Source of the DNA: Lysobacter avium
GTDB taxonomy: Bacteria > Pseudomonadota > Gammaproteobacteria > Xanthomonadales > Xanthomonadaceae
Assembly: GCF_015209745.1 (NCBI RefSeq)
Contig: NZ_CP063657.1
Coordinates: forward strand, 2,170,001 to 2,234,000
Direction of reading: 5' to 3'
Length of the DNA: 64,000 nucleotides
Under the pieces are notes generated by a model. The model saw only the letters and a program-made list of their open reading frames with translations. It did no database searches and was not told the origin of the DNA. The position numbers and the translations under genes were made by a program. This document shows positions 8,746-17,051 of the stretch, piece after piece (positions within the stretch are counted from its first letter, which is position 1; every line of letters starts with the position of its first letter).

Positions 8746-10430
8746 GCCGGCCAAGCGTGGCGCCGCCAGCAACCCCGGCAAGCAATCTCCTACCGGACAA
8801 CATATCCGCGCGTTATCTACTTACCGTTAGTATATTGGCGTGCATCGTCTCAACGCTTTTGTTCCTGTACTACACATACCCGCAATACCTTCATTCGGAT
8901 TCGGCCAGTTACATTCTTTTGGCCGAAGACATCCTTCGCTCCGGCACGTGGCTTCCGCAATCGTGGCATTACGTCAGCGGCAGCATATCCATCGTCGATG
9001 TCGGACAAATCGCACTGCCATTCGTGAAATGGCTCGGCATCACGCCACTAGCCCTAGCCTGCGCCGCTACCGTTGGTGCAAGCATTCTGGTGGCGGCCAT
9101 GTATTACCTTGGCCGCACGCTCGGACTGGACAAGGCGGCTTCAGCCTGCGCGGCACTTCTGGTGATCAGCGGTCCATCGATGCTGTACTTGGACCTCGTG
9201 CTCGGCTATATGATGTCCGCGGTCCTTGCGCAAAATGTCCTGTTTCTCGCAATGGTGTGCAAGGTCGTCGACGGCAAGTTTTCGCGTCGGTATATCATCG
9301 TCGCCGCCATGCTGCTGGCGCTGCTCTTCGCCTCCAATCCGAAAAAGGCGTTCGCATTCACACTGCTTCCAAGTGCCTGTGCGGCGATAGCCTGCTGGCT
9401 TTCCGCCCGCATTGCCGGCGAGCAGGTCGTCAAAGAAATGGTGCGACGGCGCGATTGGCTTTTACGAGCTATCGTTGCCGCCGTTGTCGTTGGCACCGCT
9501 TTCCATGTCATCGCCGCCGACTTCCTCAGCATAAATACCTCCTACGCCCGGCACCAGCTAATCTCGAATTCGGCTCAGTTCATTATCAATGCGAGAACCT
9601 TGTGGCGACTAGCACTGGAATTCCTCGGCATCACCAATCTCGCTACCAACCCGAATGGTATCGTTCACAGCCTCGGCACGATCTATCGTGTTGCCCTTAT
9701 CGTCACCGTCGCTGCAGCTTTCGTCTTTGTTTCCGCCCGTGCGTTCAGGCTACGGCAGCGGTCACGGATGTTTTTGGTCAGTTATGTTTTCTTCGGCACC
9801 GGCCTGATCACCGGCGCATTGCTCGTAGGCGAACCGATCAAGGAGCACTACGGAATCTATTATCTGGTCTTCACCCTCATTCCCGTAGCAATCATTCTGA
9901 TTTTGGCAATGGGCGAACTTCCAAAGAAGTACAAATCCATTGCCGTCACCACAATAATTTCGCCTGTCCTCCTGCTTTCCACAGGCAGTCTCGTGCTCTC
10001 ATCGCTGACCAGCGCCCAGCCAATTTATAGCGGCCCTGGAATCAACCAAAAAACCACCAACGCTGACAAGGAAAACCTCATCCGTTGGCTTGGGGAAAAC
10101 GGCATCCATCACGGTTATGCACCATTTTGGGATGCTAATGCCATCACCGTGCTCTCAAAAGGGCGTGTCCGTGTCATCGCCGCCCGTCTACTTTACGGCG
10201 ACGGAATCTCACCAATCAGGTGGCTGGTCAGCGATGAGAAGATCACCGGTGTGCAGGCCGAAACACCGGTCTTTATGGCATTGCACAACAACACCTTTAG
10301 CGATACCGCCATTGCGCAATGTTTCGGTACCCGTCCGTCATATCTGGTGCGGCCTTACCGGGTTGTCATCTTTCATGACGGCGTTACTGACTGCCTTTCC
10401 GCACCACCAGCCGTCGCCCTCCCCGGATAA
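8742..10430 (+). CDS. Polytopic membrane protein, GT-C glycosyltransferase-like
   Basis: A 562-residue protein with about 10-12 hydrophobic segments. ATG 8742 overlaps the preceding stop (ATGA), so the two are translationally coupled. The first periplasmic loop carries HSDSASY with D53, where GT-C enzymes of the ArnT/PMT type keep a catalytic acidic residue. The soluble C-terminal part (about residue 430 on) includes LIRWLGENGIHHGYAPFWDA, similar in style to glycan-transferring C-terminal domains. Accessory genes next to pilA commonly glycosylate pilin (TfpO, TfpW) in other species; no specific family could be assigned from sequence alone. The gene is AT-richer than its surroundings. Confidence 0.6.
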   Translation: MSRPSVAPPATPASNLLPDNISARYLLTVSILACIVSTLLFLYYTYPQYLHSDSASYILLAEDILRSGTWLPQSWHYVSGSISIVDVGQIALPFVKWLGITPLALACAATVGASILVAAMYYLGRTLGLDKAASACAALLVISGPSMLYLDLVLGYMMSAVLAQNVLFLAMVCKVVDGKFSRRYIIVAAMLLALLFASNPKKAFAFTLLPSACAAIACWLSARIAGEQVVKEMVRRRDWLLRAIVAAVVVGTAFHVIAADFLSINTSYARHQLISNSAQFIINARTLWRLALEFLGITNLATNPNGIVHSLGTIYRVALIVTVAAAFVFVSARAFRLRQRSRMFLVSYVFFGTGLITGALLVGEPIKEHYGIYYLVFTLIPVAIILILAMGELPKKYKSIAVTTIISPVLLLSTGSLVLSSLTSAQPIYSGPGINQKTTNADKENLIRWLGENGIHHGYAPFWDANAITVLSKGRVRVIAARLLYGDGISPIRWLVSDEKITGVQAETPVFMALHNNTFSDTAIAQCFGTRPSYLVRPYRVVIFHDGVTDCLSAPPAVALPG

Positions 10431-10533
10431 AGGCAAGCCACCCGGAAGGCGAGTCAGGGAACATTTCCGCTTGAATCGGCAACCCTGAAGCAAACGGCAC
10501 CCGACTCACTCGACCTCGCCTTCCTGGCAACAC

Positions 10534-10565
10534 AAAGAACCCCAGCACCCGCCGGGTTTTTTTTG
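10534..10565 (+). terminator. Rho-independent terminator after the GT-C-like gene
   Basis: AAAGAACCC pairs with GGGTTTTTT across a short C-rich loop and ends in eight T residues. It closes the pilin modification unit. Between here and the higB promoter (10566-10737) no other feature was seen. Confidence 0.75.
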
Positions 10566-10737
10566 TGAGCGCAAGACCGCCGCGCTGCCACCTGCAACCC
10601 CACCAAAAACCCCGGCCACGTCAGCCAGCGGCGGGAACTTGCGCGGCGGCCGGCCACCCCGACGGGGCAATGCCCTGCGCTTATTGCGCCAGATTTCGCT
10701 GATGCGACCAAAGGACTGGAACCTCATGGCTTGGCAG

Positions 10738-10766
10738 TTGCGACAGTCCCGCCATGGGACTACGAT
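10738..10766 (+). promoter_or_regulatory. higBA promoter with embedded operator
   Basis: TTGCGA-N17-TACGAT forms a plausible sigma-70 promoter. Its spacer contains the perfect inverted repeat AGTCCC-GCCAT-GGGACT (10745-10761), a likely HigA operator. The predicted transcript start falls at or next to the higB ATG (10773). Confidence 0.5.
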
Positions 10767-10772
10767 GTGTGC

Positions 10773-11075
10773 ATGCGAATTATCGCCCTCTCCACGCTCA
10801 AGGCGTTCTGGCAAGACACGCCTGTCTACAAAGACGCAGAGGAGCCCACGCTGGCGTGGTACAGGCATGTATTGGCCGCCGACTGGGCACAGCCCGCGGC
10901 CGTGAAGGCTGACTTCGGCAACGCCAGCATCCTCCAGGACGGCCGCGTCGTGTTCAACATCGCGGGCAACAAATACCGACTGGTTGTCTGGATCAACTAC
11001 GACTATCGCGTTGTCTACGTGCGCTTCATCGGCACACACACGCAGTACGACAAGGTCGACGTTCAAACCATATGA
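10773..11075 (+). CDS. higB: HigB-type mRNA interferase toxin
   Basis: A 100-residue RelE-superfamily toxin that cleaves mRNA on the ribosome. ATG 10773 gives the family N-terminus MRIIALSTLKAFW; the frame opens further upstream but that part is not family-like. The region FNIAGNKYRLVVWINYDY, followed by VYVRFIGTHTQYDKVD, carries the conserved NKYRL and FxGTHxxYD motifs. HigB precedes its antitoxin, the usual reversed order for higBA, with 16 nt between the genes. The pair lies between the pilin modification genes and pilB. Confidence 0.92.
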   Translation: MRIIALSTLKAFWQDTPVYKDAEEPTLAWYRHVLAADWAQPAAVKADFGNASILQDGRVVFNIAGNKYRLVVWINYDYRVVYVRFIGTHTQYDKVDVQTI

Positions 11076-11091
11076 CCCACACGAGGGCATC

Positions 11092-11466
11092 ATGAACATC
11101 AAACCCATCAAAACCGAAACCGACTATCGCGACGCCCTCAAGGCGGTCGAGGGCGTCATGAACGCCAAGCCCGGCACGCCAGCAGGCGACACGCTGGACG
11201 TGCTGGTTACCTTGGTCGAAGCGTATGAAGCCAGGCACTACGCCCTGGACCCTCCCGACCCCGTCGAGGCCATCAAATTCCGCATGGAACAAGCCGGCCT
11301 GTCCGTGAAGGACCTGGAGCCGGCCATCGGCAAGTCCAATCGCGTTTATGAAGTTCTCAACGGCAAGCGCTCGTTGACACTCCCCATGATCTGGCGGCTG
11401 CACAGCATGTTCGGGATTCCCGCCGAAAGCCTGATCAAGCCGCCTGAGAAGCACCGCGCGGCTTGA
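11092..11466 (+). CDS. higA: HigA antitoxin
   Basis: A 124-residue antitoxin with a C-terminal helix-turn-helix: VEAIKFRMEQAGLSVKDLEP, followed by YEVLNGKRSLTLPMIWRLH. The N-terminal part (ALKAVEGVMNAKPGTPAGD) matches the HigA form that pairs with RelE-like HigB. It would neutralise HigB and repress the shared promoter through the inverted repeat at 10745-10761. The start ATG 11092 follows an AGGGCATC stretch. Confidence 0.92.
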   Translation: MNIKPIKTETDYRDALKAVEGVMNAKPGTPAGDTLDVLVTLVEAYEARHYALDPPDPVEAIKFRMEQAGLSVKDLEPAIGKSNRVYEVLNGKRSLTLPMIWRLHSMFGIPAESLIKPPEKHRAA

Positions 11467-11588
11467 CCTCCGGGGCAAAATGCGACCTCAGGCATGCGCT
11501 GCAGATGGCCACACCTTGAGGGAGGGTGCGCCGCCCCGCTAAAGGCAATTGCAGTAAAGTTGTCCGCACGGAACCACAGGGGATCACC

Positions 11589-13319
11589 ATGAATGCCGTA
11601 GCTACTGCCAACCTTGTTGGCATCACCGGTATTGCCCGCCGCCTGGTGCAGGATGGCGCGCTGTCCGAGTCTGCTGCACGTGAGGCCATGGCCGCCGCCA
11701 CCGAGCAACGCAAGCCGCTCGCCGCGTACATCATCGAGAAGCGACTCGTCGCTCCCGCGCATCTTGCCGCGGCCAACTCTGTCGAGTTCGGTGTACCGAT
11801 TTTCGATGCCGCCGCGATGGACCCGGAGCAGTCGGCGATCAAGCTGGTCAAGGAAGAGCTGCTTCGCAAGCACACGGTGCTGCCGCTGTTCAAGCGCGGC
11901 AACCGCCTGTTCGTCGGTATTTCCGAACCCACCAACACGCACGCGTTGTCGGAGATCAAGTTCCAGACCAACTTCACCGTCGAGGCGATCCTGGTCGACG
12001 AGGAAAGCATCAAGCGCCATCTGGACCGCTGGCAGGAGAACGCCGATGCACTCGGCGACGCCATGGGCGAGGACGACGAGGGGCTTGAGAACCTGGACAT
12101 CGGCGGCGGGGAGGACGAACTCTCATCCGAGAGCGGGGTCGACGCCAAAACGGACGACACCCCTGTCGTCAAGTTCATCAACAAGGTGCTGGTGGATGCG
12201 ATCCGTCGCGGCGCGTCTGACATCCACTTCGAGCCGTATGAAACCGAGTACCGGGTGCGCCTGCGCATCGATGGGCTCCTGAAGCAGTCGGCCAAGGTGC
12301 CGGTCAAATTGCAGCCGCGCATATCCGCACGCCTCAAGGTGATGGCGCAGCTGGATATCGCCGAGCGCCGTGTACCGCAGGACGGGCGCATCAAGCTCAA
12401 CCTGAGCAAGACCAAGCAGATCGACTTTCGAGTCAGCACGCTGCCGACTCTATTCGGCGAGAAGATCGTGCTGCGTATCCTCGACGGCAGCGCGGCGAAG
12501 ATGGGCATTGAGAAGCTCGGCTACGAGGACGACCAGCGCGACCTGTTCCTGGCCGCGGTCAAGCGTCCCTACGGGATGGTGCTGGTCACCGGCCCGACCG
12601 GCTCCGGCAAGACGGTGTCGCTGTACACGGCGCTGAACATTCTCAACGACGAGACGCGCAACATCTCCACCGTTGAGGATCCGGTCGAGATCCGCGTGCC
12701 GGGCATCAATCAGGTGCAGATGAACGTCAAGCGCGGCATGACCTTCGCCGCCGCGCTGCGCAGCTTCCTGCGCCAGGATCCGGACGTGATCATGGTCGGT
12801 GAGATCCGCGACCTGGAAACCGCCGAGATCGGCATCAAGGCCGCGCAGACCGGCCACATGGTGCTGTCCACCCTGCACACCAACGACGCGCCGCAGACCA
12901 TCGCGCGCCTGATGAACATGGGCGTGGCGCCGTTCAACATCACCTCGTCGGTGTCGCTGGTGATCGCCCAGCGTCTGGCCCGCCGCCTGCACGACTGCAA
13001 GCGCCCGGTGGAACTGCCCGAGCACGCGCTGCTGGCCGAAGGCTTTACCGCCGAGGAGATCGCGTCTGAAGACTTCACGATCTACGAGGCGGTTGGGTGC
13101 GCCGACTGCACCGAAGGCTACAAGGGCCGTACCGGCATCTACCAGGTCATGCCGATGACCGACGAGATCCAGGGCATCGTGCTGGCGGGGGGCAACGCGA
13201 TGCAGATTGCCGATGCCGCGCAGAAGTCCGGCGTGCGCGACCTGCGCCAGTCGGCCTTGATGAAGGTCCGCAATGGCGTCACAAGCCTGGCGGAGATCAA
13301 TCGGGTGACCAAGGACTGA
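11589..13319 (+). CDS. pilB: Type IV pilus extension ATPase PilB
   Basis: A 576-residue hexameric ATPase that powers pilus polymerisation at the inner membrane. It has an N-terminal MshEN-like domain (about residues 1-150), the Asp-box region, Walker A GPTGSGKT at 335-342, Walker B with DVIMVGEIRD near 397-406, and LSTLHTND. The C-terminal zinc element keeps C504-x2-C507, but the first pair is reduced to LHDC (H468, C470), so one expected cysteine is absent. ATG 11589 follows AGGGG and gives the normal MN start. In related genomes pilC follows directly; here a fic gene intervenes. Confidence 0.96.
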   Translation: MNAVATANLVGITGIARRLVQDGALSESAAREAMAAATEQRKPLAAYIIEKRLVAPAHLAAANSVEFGVPIFDAAAMDPEQSAIKLVKEELLRKHTVLPLFKRGNRLFVGISEPTNTHALSEIKFQTNFTVEAILVDEESIKRHLDRWQENADALGDAMGEDDEGLENLDIGGGEDELSSESGVDAKTDDTPVVKFINKVLVDAIRRGASDIHFEPYETEYRVRLRIDGLLKQSAKVPVKLQPRISARLKVMAQLDIAERRVPQDGRIKLNLSKTKQIDFRVSTLPTLFGEKIVLRILDGSAAKMGIEKLGYEDDQRDLFLAAVKRPYGMVLVTGPTGSGKTVSLYTALNILNDETRNISTVEDPVEIRVPGINQVQMNVKRGMTFAAALRSFLRQDPDVIMVGEIRDLETAEIGIKAAQTGHMVLSTLHTNDAPQTIARLMNMGVAPFNITSSVSLVIAQRLARRLHDCKRPVELPEHALLAEGFTAEEIASEDFTIYEAVGCADCTEGYKGRTGIYQVMPMTDEIQGIVLAGGNAMQIADAAQKSGVRDLRQSALMKVRNGVTSLAEINRVTKD

Positions 13320-13380
13320 TCGGACCGCAGTGTTGTCTGCTGGCGCACTGAAAGATTCCTTTCTATTGCCTGGCTGTAAA

Positions 13381-13425
13381 GAAAGGTATCGTTCCTTACG
13401 TTGACGGCAACGTAAGGAGCCTTTC
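13381..13425 (+). promoter_or_regulatory. Nested inverted repeat enclosing the fic ribosome binding site
   Basis: A perfect 10-bp inverted repeat, CCTTACGTTG-ACGG-CAACGTAAGG (13394-13417), is itself flanked by GAAAGG (13381-13386) and CCTTTC (13420-13425). The fic Shine-Dalgarno AAGGAG (13414-13419) overlaps the right arm, 8 nt before ATG 13428. As RNA it would hide the ribosome binding site; as DNA it is a plausible operator. Confidence 0.6.
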
Positions 13426-13427
13426 CT

Positions 13428-14576
13428 ATGCCACGCATCACGGGCAGCTACTCCACTACCCGGACGCACGATGAGTGCGTACGGGCATTCGTTCCTTTAG
13501 CGCTGCCGCCGTCAGATCCGGAATTGGACCTGACGTGCTACGAGCACCAGAACCGTCGCGCTGAGCTCGCCTTGGCGCGCTTGTCGGGCATGTCAGGACT
13601 GGTGGCGTCGACCGAGTGGCTGATTTACAGCGCAATCCGGAAGGAGGCGCTGCTGACCTCGCAGTTGGAAGGCACCCAAGCCACTCTGACCGACGTCTTC
13701 GACGAGGAGGCTGGGTTGACTGTGGCCAACGCCGAGGACGTCGAGGAGGTCACCAATTACCTTCAGGCATTTCGATTCGCACGCGAGCAACTGCACTCCC
13801 CCGACGGCCTGCCGATCTCTGTCCGATTGCTGACAGAGGCACACCGCATCCTTCTGGATGGTGCCCGCGGGGCGTCGAAGCAGCCCGGGGCCATCCGGAC
13901 GACCCAGAACTGGATCGGCGGCACACGACCGGGCAATGCCGCGTTCGTTCCCCCGCCCGCAGAACAGGTGCGTGGACTACTGGGAGACCTGGAAAAGTTC
14001 ATCCACACCGATGCGCCTACCCTCCCGCCTCTGGTGCGTATCGCATTGGTCCATGCGCAGTTTGAAACGATCCATCCGTTTCTTGACGGGAACGGCCGTA
14101 TCGGACGCTTATTGATCGCAATTCTGCTGGAAGCGTGGCAACTGCTAGCCGCGCCGTTGATATACGTGTCCGGCTACCTCAAGGCGCATCAGAACGACTA
14201 CTACCGTCGTTTGACCGCGATCAGGACCGACGGCGATTGGGAGTCTTGGGTGTCCTTCTTTCTGGTCGGCGTAGAGGCTTCGGCGGAGGAGGCGCAGCGA
14301 AGCATCGTTGCCATTGCCGCGCAGATCGCCACGGATCGGAAGCTCGTGCTGGGTACGGGAGCCAGCACGCTACAGGCTTTGCGGCTGTTCGAGATGCTGC
14401 CCACCATGCCAAAGCTCACCATTGACCTTGCGCAGCGGGCGTTGCAGGTGTCCCCACCCACGGCCCGGGGAGCCGTCAATGCTCTCGAGGCGGTCGGCGT
14501 GCTTCGAGAAATCTCCGGCCGGGCACGGGGACAGATCTTCGCGTATGAGGCATATCTGGACCTGCTTCGCGGCTGA
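13428..14576 (+). CDS. fic: Fic family protein (AMPylase-type) with C-terminal winged helix
   Basis: A 382-residue Fic protein. The core motif HPFLDGNGRIGR starts at H216 with D220, N222 and R224 all present, as required for nucleotide transfer from ATP to a hydroxyl of a target protein. TSQLEG at 77-82 fits the N-terminal inhibitory motif (S/T)xxxE(G/N) of class II Fic proteins, with E81 blocking the ATP site. The last about 70 residues, MPKLTIDLAQRALQVSPPTA and onward, form a winged-helix DNA-binding domain, so the protein may regulate its own gene through the repeat at 13394-13417. It sits between pilB and pilC and is followed immediately by a decayed pilB fragment, marking it as an insertion. 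Its target is unknown. Confidence 0.93.
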   Translation: MPRITGSYSTTRTHDECVRAFVPLALPPSDPELDLTCYEHQNRRAELALARLSGMSGLVASTEWLIYSAIRKEALLTSQLEGTQATLTDVFDEEAGLTVANAEDVEEVTNYLQAFRFAREQLHSPDGLPISVRLLTEAHRILLDGARGASKQPGAIRTTQNWIGGTRPGNAAFVPPPAEQVRGLLGDLEKFIHTDAPTLPPLVRIALVHAQFETIHPFLDGNGRIGRLLIAILLEAWQLLAAPLIYVSGYLKAHQNDYYRRLTAIRTDGDWESWVSFFLVGVEASAEEAQRSIVAIAAQIATDRKLVLGTGASTLQALRLFEMLPTMPKLTIDLAQRALQVSPPTARGAVNALEAVGVLREISGRARGQIFAYEAYLDLLRG

Positions 14577-14655
14577 TCCAGCAGAATCGTGCCAGCGACG
14601 GCCACGCAACGCAGATCGCCGACGCCGCGCAAAGGTCAGGCGTATGTGACCGGCG
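14575..14655 (+). pseudogene. Relic of the pilB 3' end
   Basis: This 81-nt stretch, beginning in the fic stop codon, matches the intact pilB at 13166-13246. Over the last 44 positions I count 35 identities, and the translation GHATQIADAAQRSGVCDRR parallels GNAMQIADAAQKSGVRDLR in PilB. Differences are mostly third-position changes, as if it once evolved as a gene. Similarity fades beyond 14655. The rest of the gap to pilC (14656-14832) shows nothing recognisable. Confidence 0.75.
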
Positions 14656-14832
14656 TTGCTATCGCGACGCACTGGGTCAGGATATGCTGGCGCACGGCAT
14701 GTCCCGTTTGAGCTTGCGGGCGCGTGCCGGTGATCCGTGGCCCGGGGATGGCGGCGGGTTGCCCGGGGATGGCGTACCGATGCCGGCGCGCCGCGCTGCA
14801 GTAATCAACAAGTGACACTGGGGAAACACGCT

Positions 14833-16092
14833 ATGTCTGTCAGCCGCACTGCCGCCAAGAAACCCGTCGTGGCGCCACGCCGCGCCGAAGCGACGCCCGT
14901 TTTCGTGTGGGAAGGCACCGACAAGCGCGGTATCACCATGAAGGGCGAGCAGACCGCGAAAAACGCGAACTTCGTGCGCGCCGAACTGCGCCGGATGGGC
15001 ATTACGCCCAAGGTCGTGAAGATCAAGCCCAAGCCGCTTTTCAGCGCCGGCAAGAAAGTGTCTCCGCAGGACATCGCGGTGTTCGCGCGCCAGGTCGCCA
15101 CGATGATGAAGGCCGGCGTGCCCATCGTCGGCGCGCTGGAGATCATCGCCAGCGGCAACAAGAACCCCAGGATGCAGAAGCTGGTCAACTCGATCCGCTC
15201 GGAGGTCGAGAGCGGTTCGTCGCTGAGCGAGGCGCTTGGCAAGCATCCCGTCGAGTTCGACCTGCTGTTCCGCAACCTGGTGGCAGCCGGTGAGTCTGCG
15301 GGTGTGCTGGAGACGGTGCTCGATACGGTGGCGACCTACAAGGAAAACACCGAGGCGCTGAAGGGCAAGATCAAGAAGGCGATGTTCTACCCGGCGGCCG
15401 TGGTTGCCGTCGCATTGATCGTCAGCGCGATCCTGCTGGTGTTCGTGGTGCCGATGTTCGAGGACGTGTTTGCCAGCTTCGGCGCCGAGCTACCGGCGTT
15501 CACCATGCTGATCATCAAGCTGAGCCGGTTCATGGTGGCATGGTGGTGGCTGATCCTGATCGTCGCGGTGGCTACCGTGGTCGCCTTCATCATGACGAAG
15601 AACCGCTCGGTCGCGTTCCAGTTCTTCCTGGACCGGATGATCCTGAAGGTGCCGGTGGTCGGCCAGATCATCCACAACTCCGCCATTGCACGTTTCGCGC
15701 GTACGCTGGCCGTGACCTTCCGCGCCGGCGTGCCGTTGGTGGAAGGCTTGGATACCGTCGGCGGCGCCACCGGCAATATCGTCTACGAGAAGGCTGTGCA
15801 CCGCATCCGCGACGACGTGGCCGTCGGCTACTCGGTCAACATGGCGATGAAGCAGGTCAACCTGTTCCCGCACATGGTGGTGCAGATGGTGGCCATCGGC
15901 GAGGAAGCCGGCGCACTGGACACGATGCTGTTGAAGGTCGCCGAGTTCTACGAGCAGGAAGTCGACAACGCGGTGGACGCATTGTCCAGCCTGCTGGAAC
16001 CGATGATCATGGTGTTCCTGGGCGTGGTGGTGGGCGGCATGGTGATTGCCATGTACCTGCCGATCTTCAAGCTCGGCGCCGTGGTGGGTTGA
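14833..16092 (+). CDS. pilC: Type IV pilus inner-membrane platform protein PilC
   Basis: A 419-residue GspF-family protein that links the PilB motor to pilin insertion. It has two repeated cytoplasmic four-helix domains (QDIAVFARQVATMMKAGVPI and FARTLAVTFRAGVPLVEGLD), each followed by hydrophobic membrane spans, and ends with a final transmembrane segment. ATG 14833 follows GGGGAAAC and starts MSVSRTAAKK; the frame opening at 14737 has no family-like sequence. It is 13 nt upstream of pilD. Confidence 0.96.
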   Translation: MSVSRTAAKKPVVAPRRAEATPVFVWEGTDKRGITMKGEQTAKNANFVRAELRRMGITPKVVKIKPKPLFSAGKKVSPQDIAVFARQVATMMKAGVPIVGALEIIASGNKNPRMQKLVNSIRSEVESGSSLSEALGKHPVEFDLLFRNLVAAGESAGVLETVLDTVATYKENTEALKGKIKKAMFYPAAVVAVALIVSAILLVFVVPMFEDVFASFGAELPAFTMLIIKLSRFMVAWWWLILIVAVATVVAFIMTKNRSVAFQFFLDRMILKVPVVGQIIHNSAIARFARTLAVTFRAGVPLVEGLDTVGGATGNIVYEKAVHRIRDDVAVGYSVNMAMKQVNLFPHMVVQMVAIGEEAGALDTMLLKVAEFYEQEVDNAVDALSSLLEPMIMVFLGVVVGGMVIAMYLPIFKLGAVVG

Positions 16093-16105
16093 GGCAAAAT
16101 AGCGC

Positions 16106-16969
16106 ATGGCATTCCTCGATCAGAACCCCGAAATCGGCTACCCGTTGGTCGCCGGTTTCGGCTTGCTGCTGGGCAGTTTCCTCAATGTGGTAATCCTGCG
16201 CATGCCGCGCCGGATGGAGTGGCAGTGGCAGCGCGACAGCCGCGAGATCCTCGGCGAGCCGGAGACCTACGATCCGCCGCCGCCGGGTATCGTGGTGGAA
16301 CGCTCGCACTGCCCGCACTGCAAGCACCAGCTGTCCTGGTACGAGAACATTCCGCTGTTCAGCTGGCTGGCTTTGCGTGGGCGCTGCCGGAGCTGCAAGG
16401 CGCGCATCTCGGCCCAGTACCCGCTGGTGGAGTTGCTGACTGCGGTGCTGATGGTCGCCTGCGTCGCCCGCTTCGGCTTCGGTTGGCAAGGCTTCGGCGC
16501 GATGGTGTTCACCTGCTTCCTGATCGCGCTGTCCGGCATCGACCTGCGGACGCAACTGCTGCCCGACCAGCTGACCCTGCCATTGATGTGGCTGGGGTTG
16601 ATTGCGGCGGTCGACAACCTCTACATAGCCGCCAAACCGGCGGTGATCGGCGCGGTTGTCGGCTACCTGAGCCTGTGGGTGGTGTGGTGGCTGTTCAAGC
16701 AGATCACCGGCAAGGAAGGCATGGGCCACGGCGACTTCAAGCTGCTGGCCGCGATTGGTGCCTGGACCGGCCTGGCAGGCATCCTGCCTACGGTGCTGCT
16801 GTCATCGCTGGTGGGCGCCATCATCGGCTCGATCTGGCTGGCGGCGAAAGGCCGCGACAAGGCCACGCCGATTCCGTTTGGGCCGTATCTGGCCGTGGCG
16901 GGCTGGATCATCTTCTTCTGGGGCGAGCAGTTGATCGGCGGCTATATGCGGATCTCCGGTTTGGCCTGA
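16106..16969 (+). CDS. pilD: Prepilin leader peptidase / N-methyltransferase PilD
   Basis: A 287-residue polytopic aspartic protease that removes pilin leaders and methylates the new N-terminus. It shows the N-terminal GSFLNVVILRMPRRME stretch, a four-cysteine zinc ribbon (CPHC and CRSC near residues 70-97), and the two catalytic aspartate motifs GIDLRTQLLPD and GHGDFKLLA. It is the enzyme expected to process both upstream pilins. Confidence 0.97.
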   Translation: MAFLDQNPEIGYPLVAGFGLLLGSFLNVVILRMPRRMEWQWQRDSREILGEPETYDPPPPGIVVERSHCPHCKHQLSWYENIPLFSWLALRGRCRSCKARISAQYPLVELLTAVLMVACVARFGFGWQGFGAMVFTCFLIALSGIDLRTQLLPDQLTLPLMWLGLIAAVDNLYIAAKPAVIGAVVGYLSLWVVWWLFKQITGKEGMGHGDFKLLAAIGAWTGLAGILPTVLLSSLVGAIIGSIWLAAKGRDKATPIPFGPYLAVAGWIIFFWGEQLIGGYMRISGLA

Positions 16970-17051
16970 CGGAAGTGCGCGCGAGCAGCGTGGCTCCTTG
17001 TCCGCTCGTGTCGCGATCCACGAAATCCCGCGCCATGACATCCTGTCCCGC

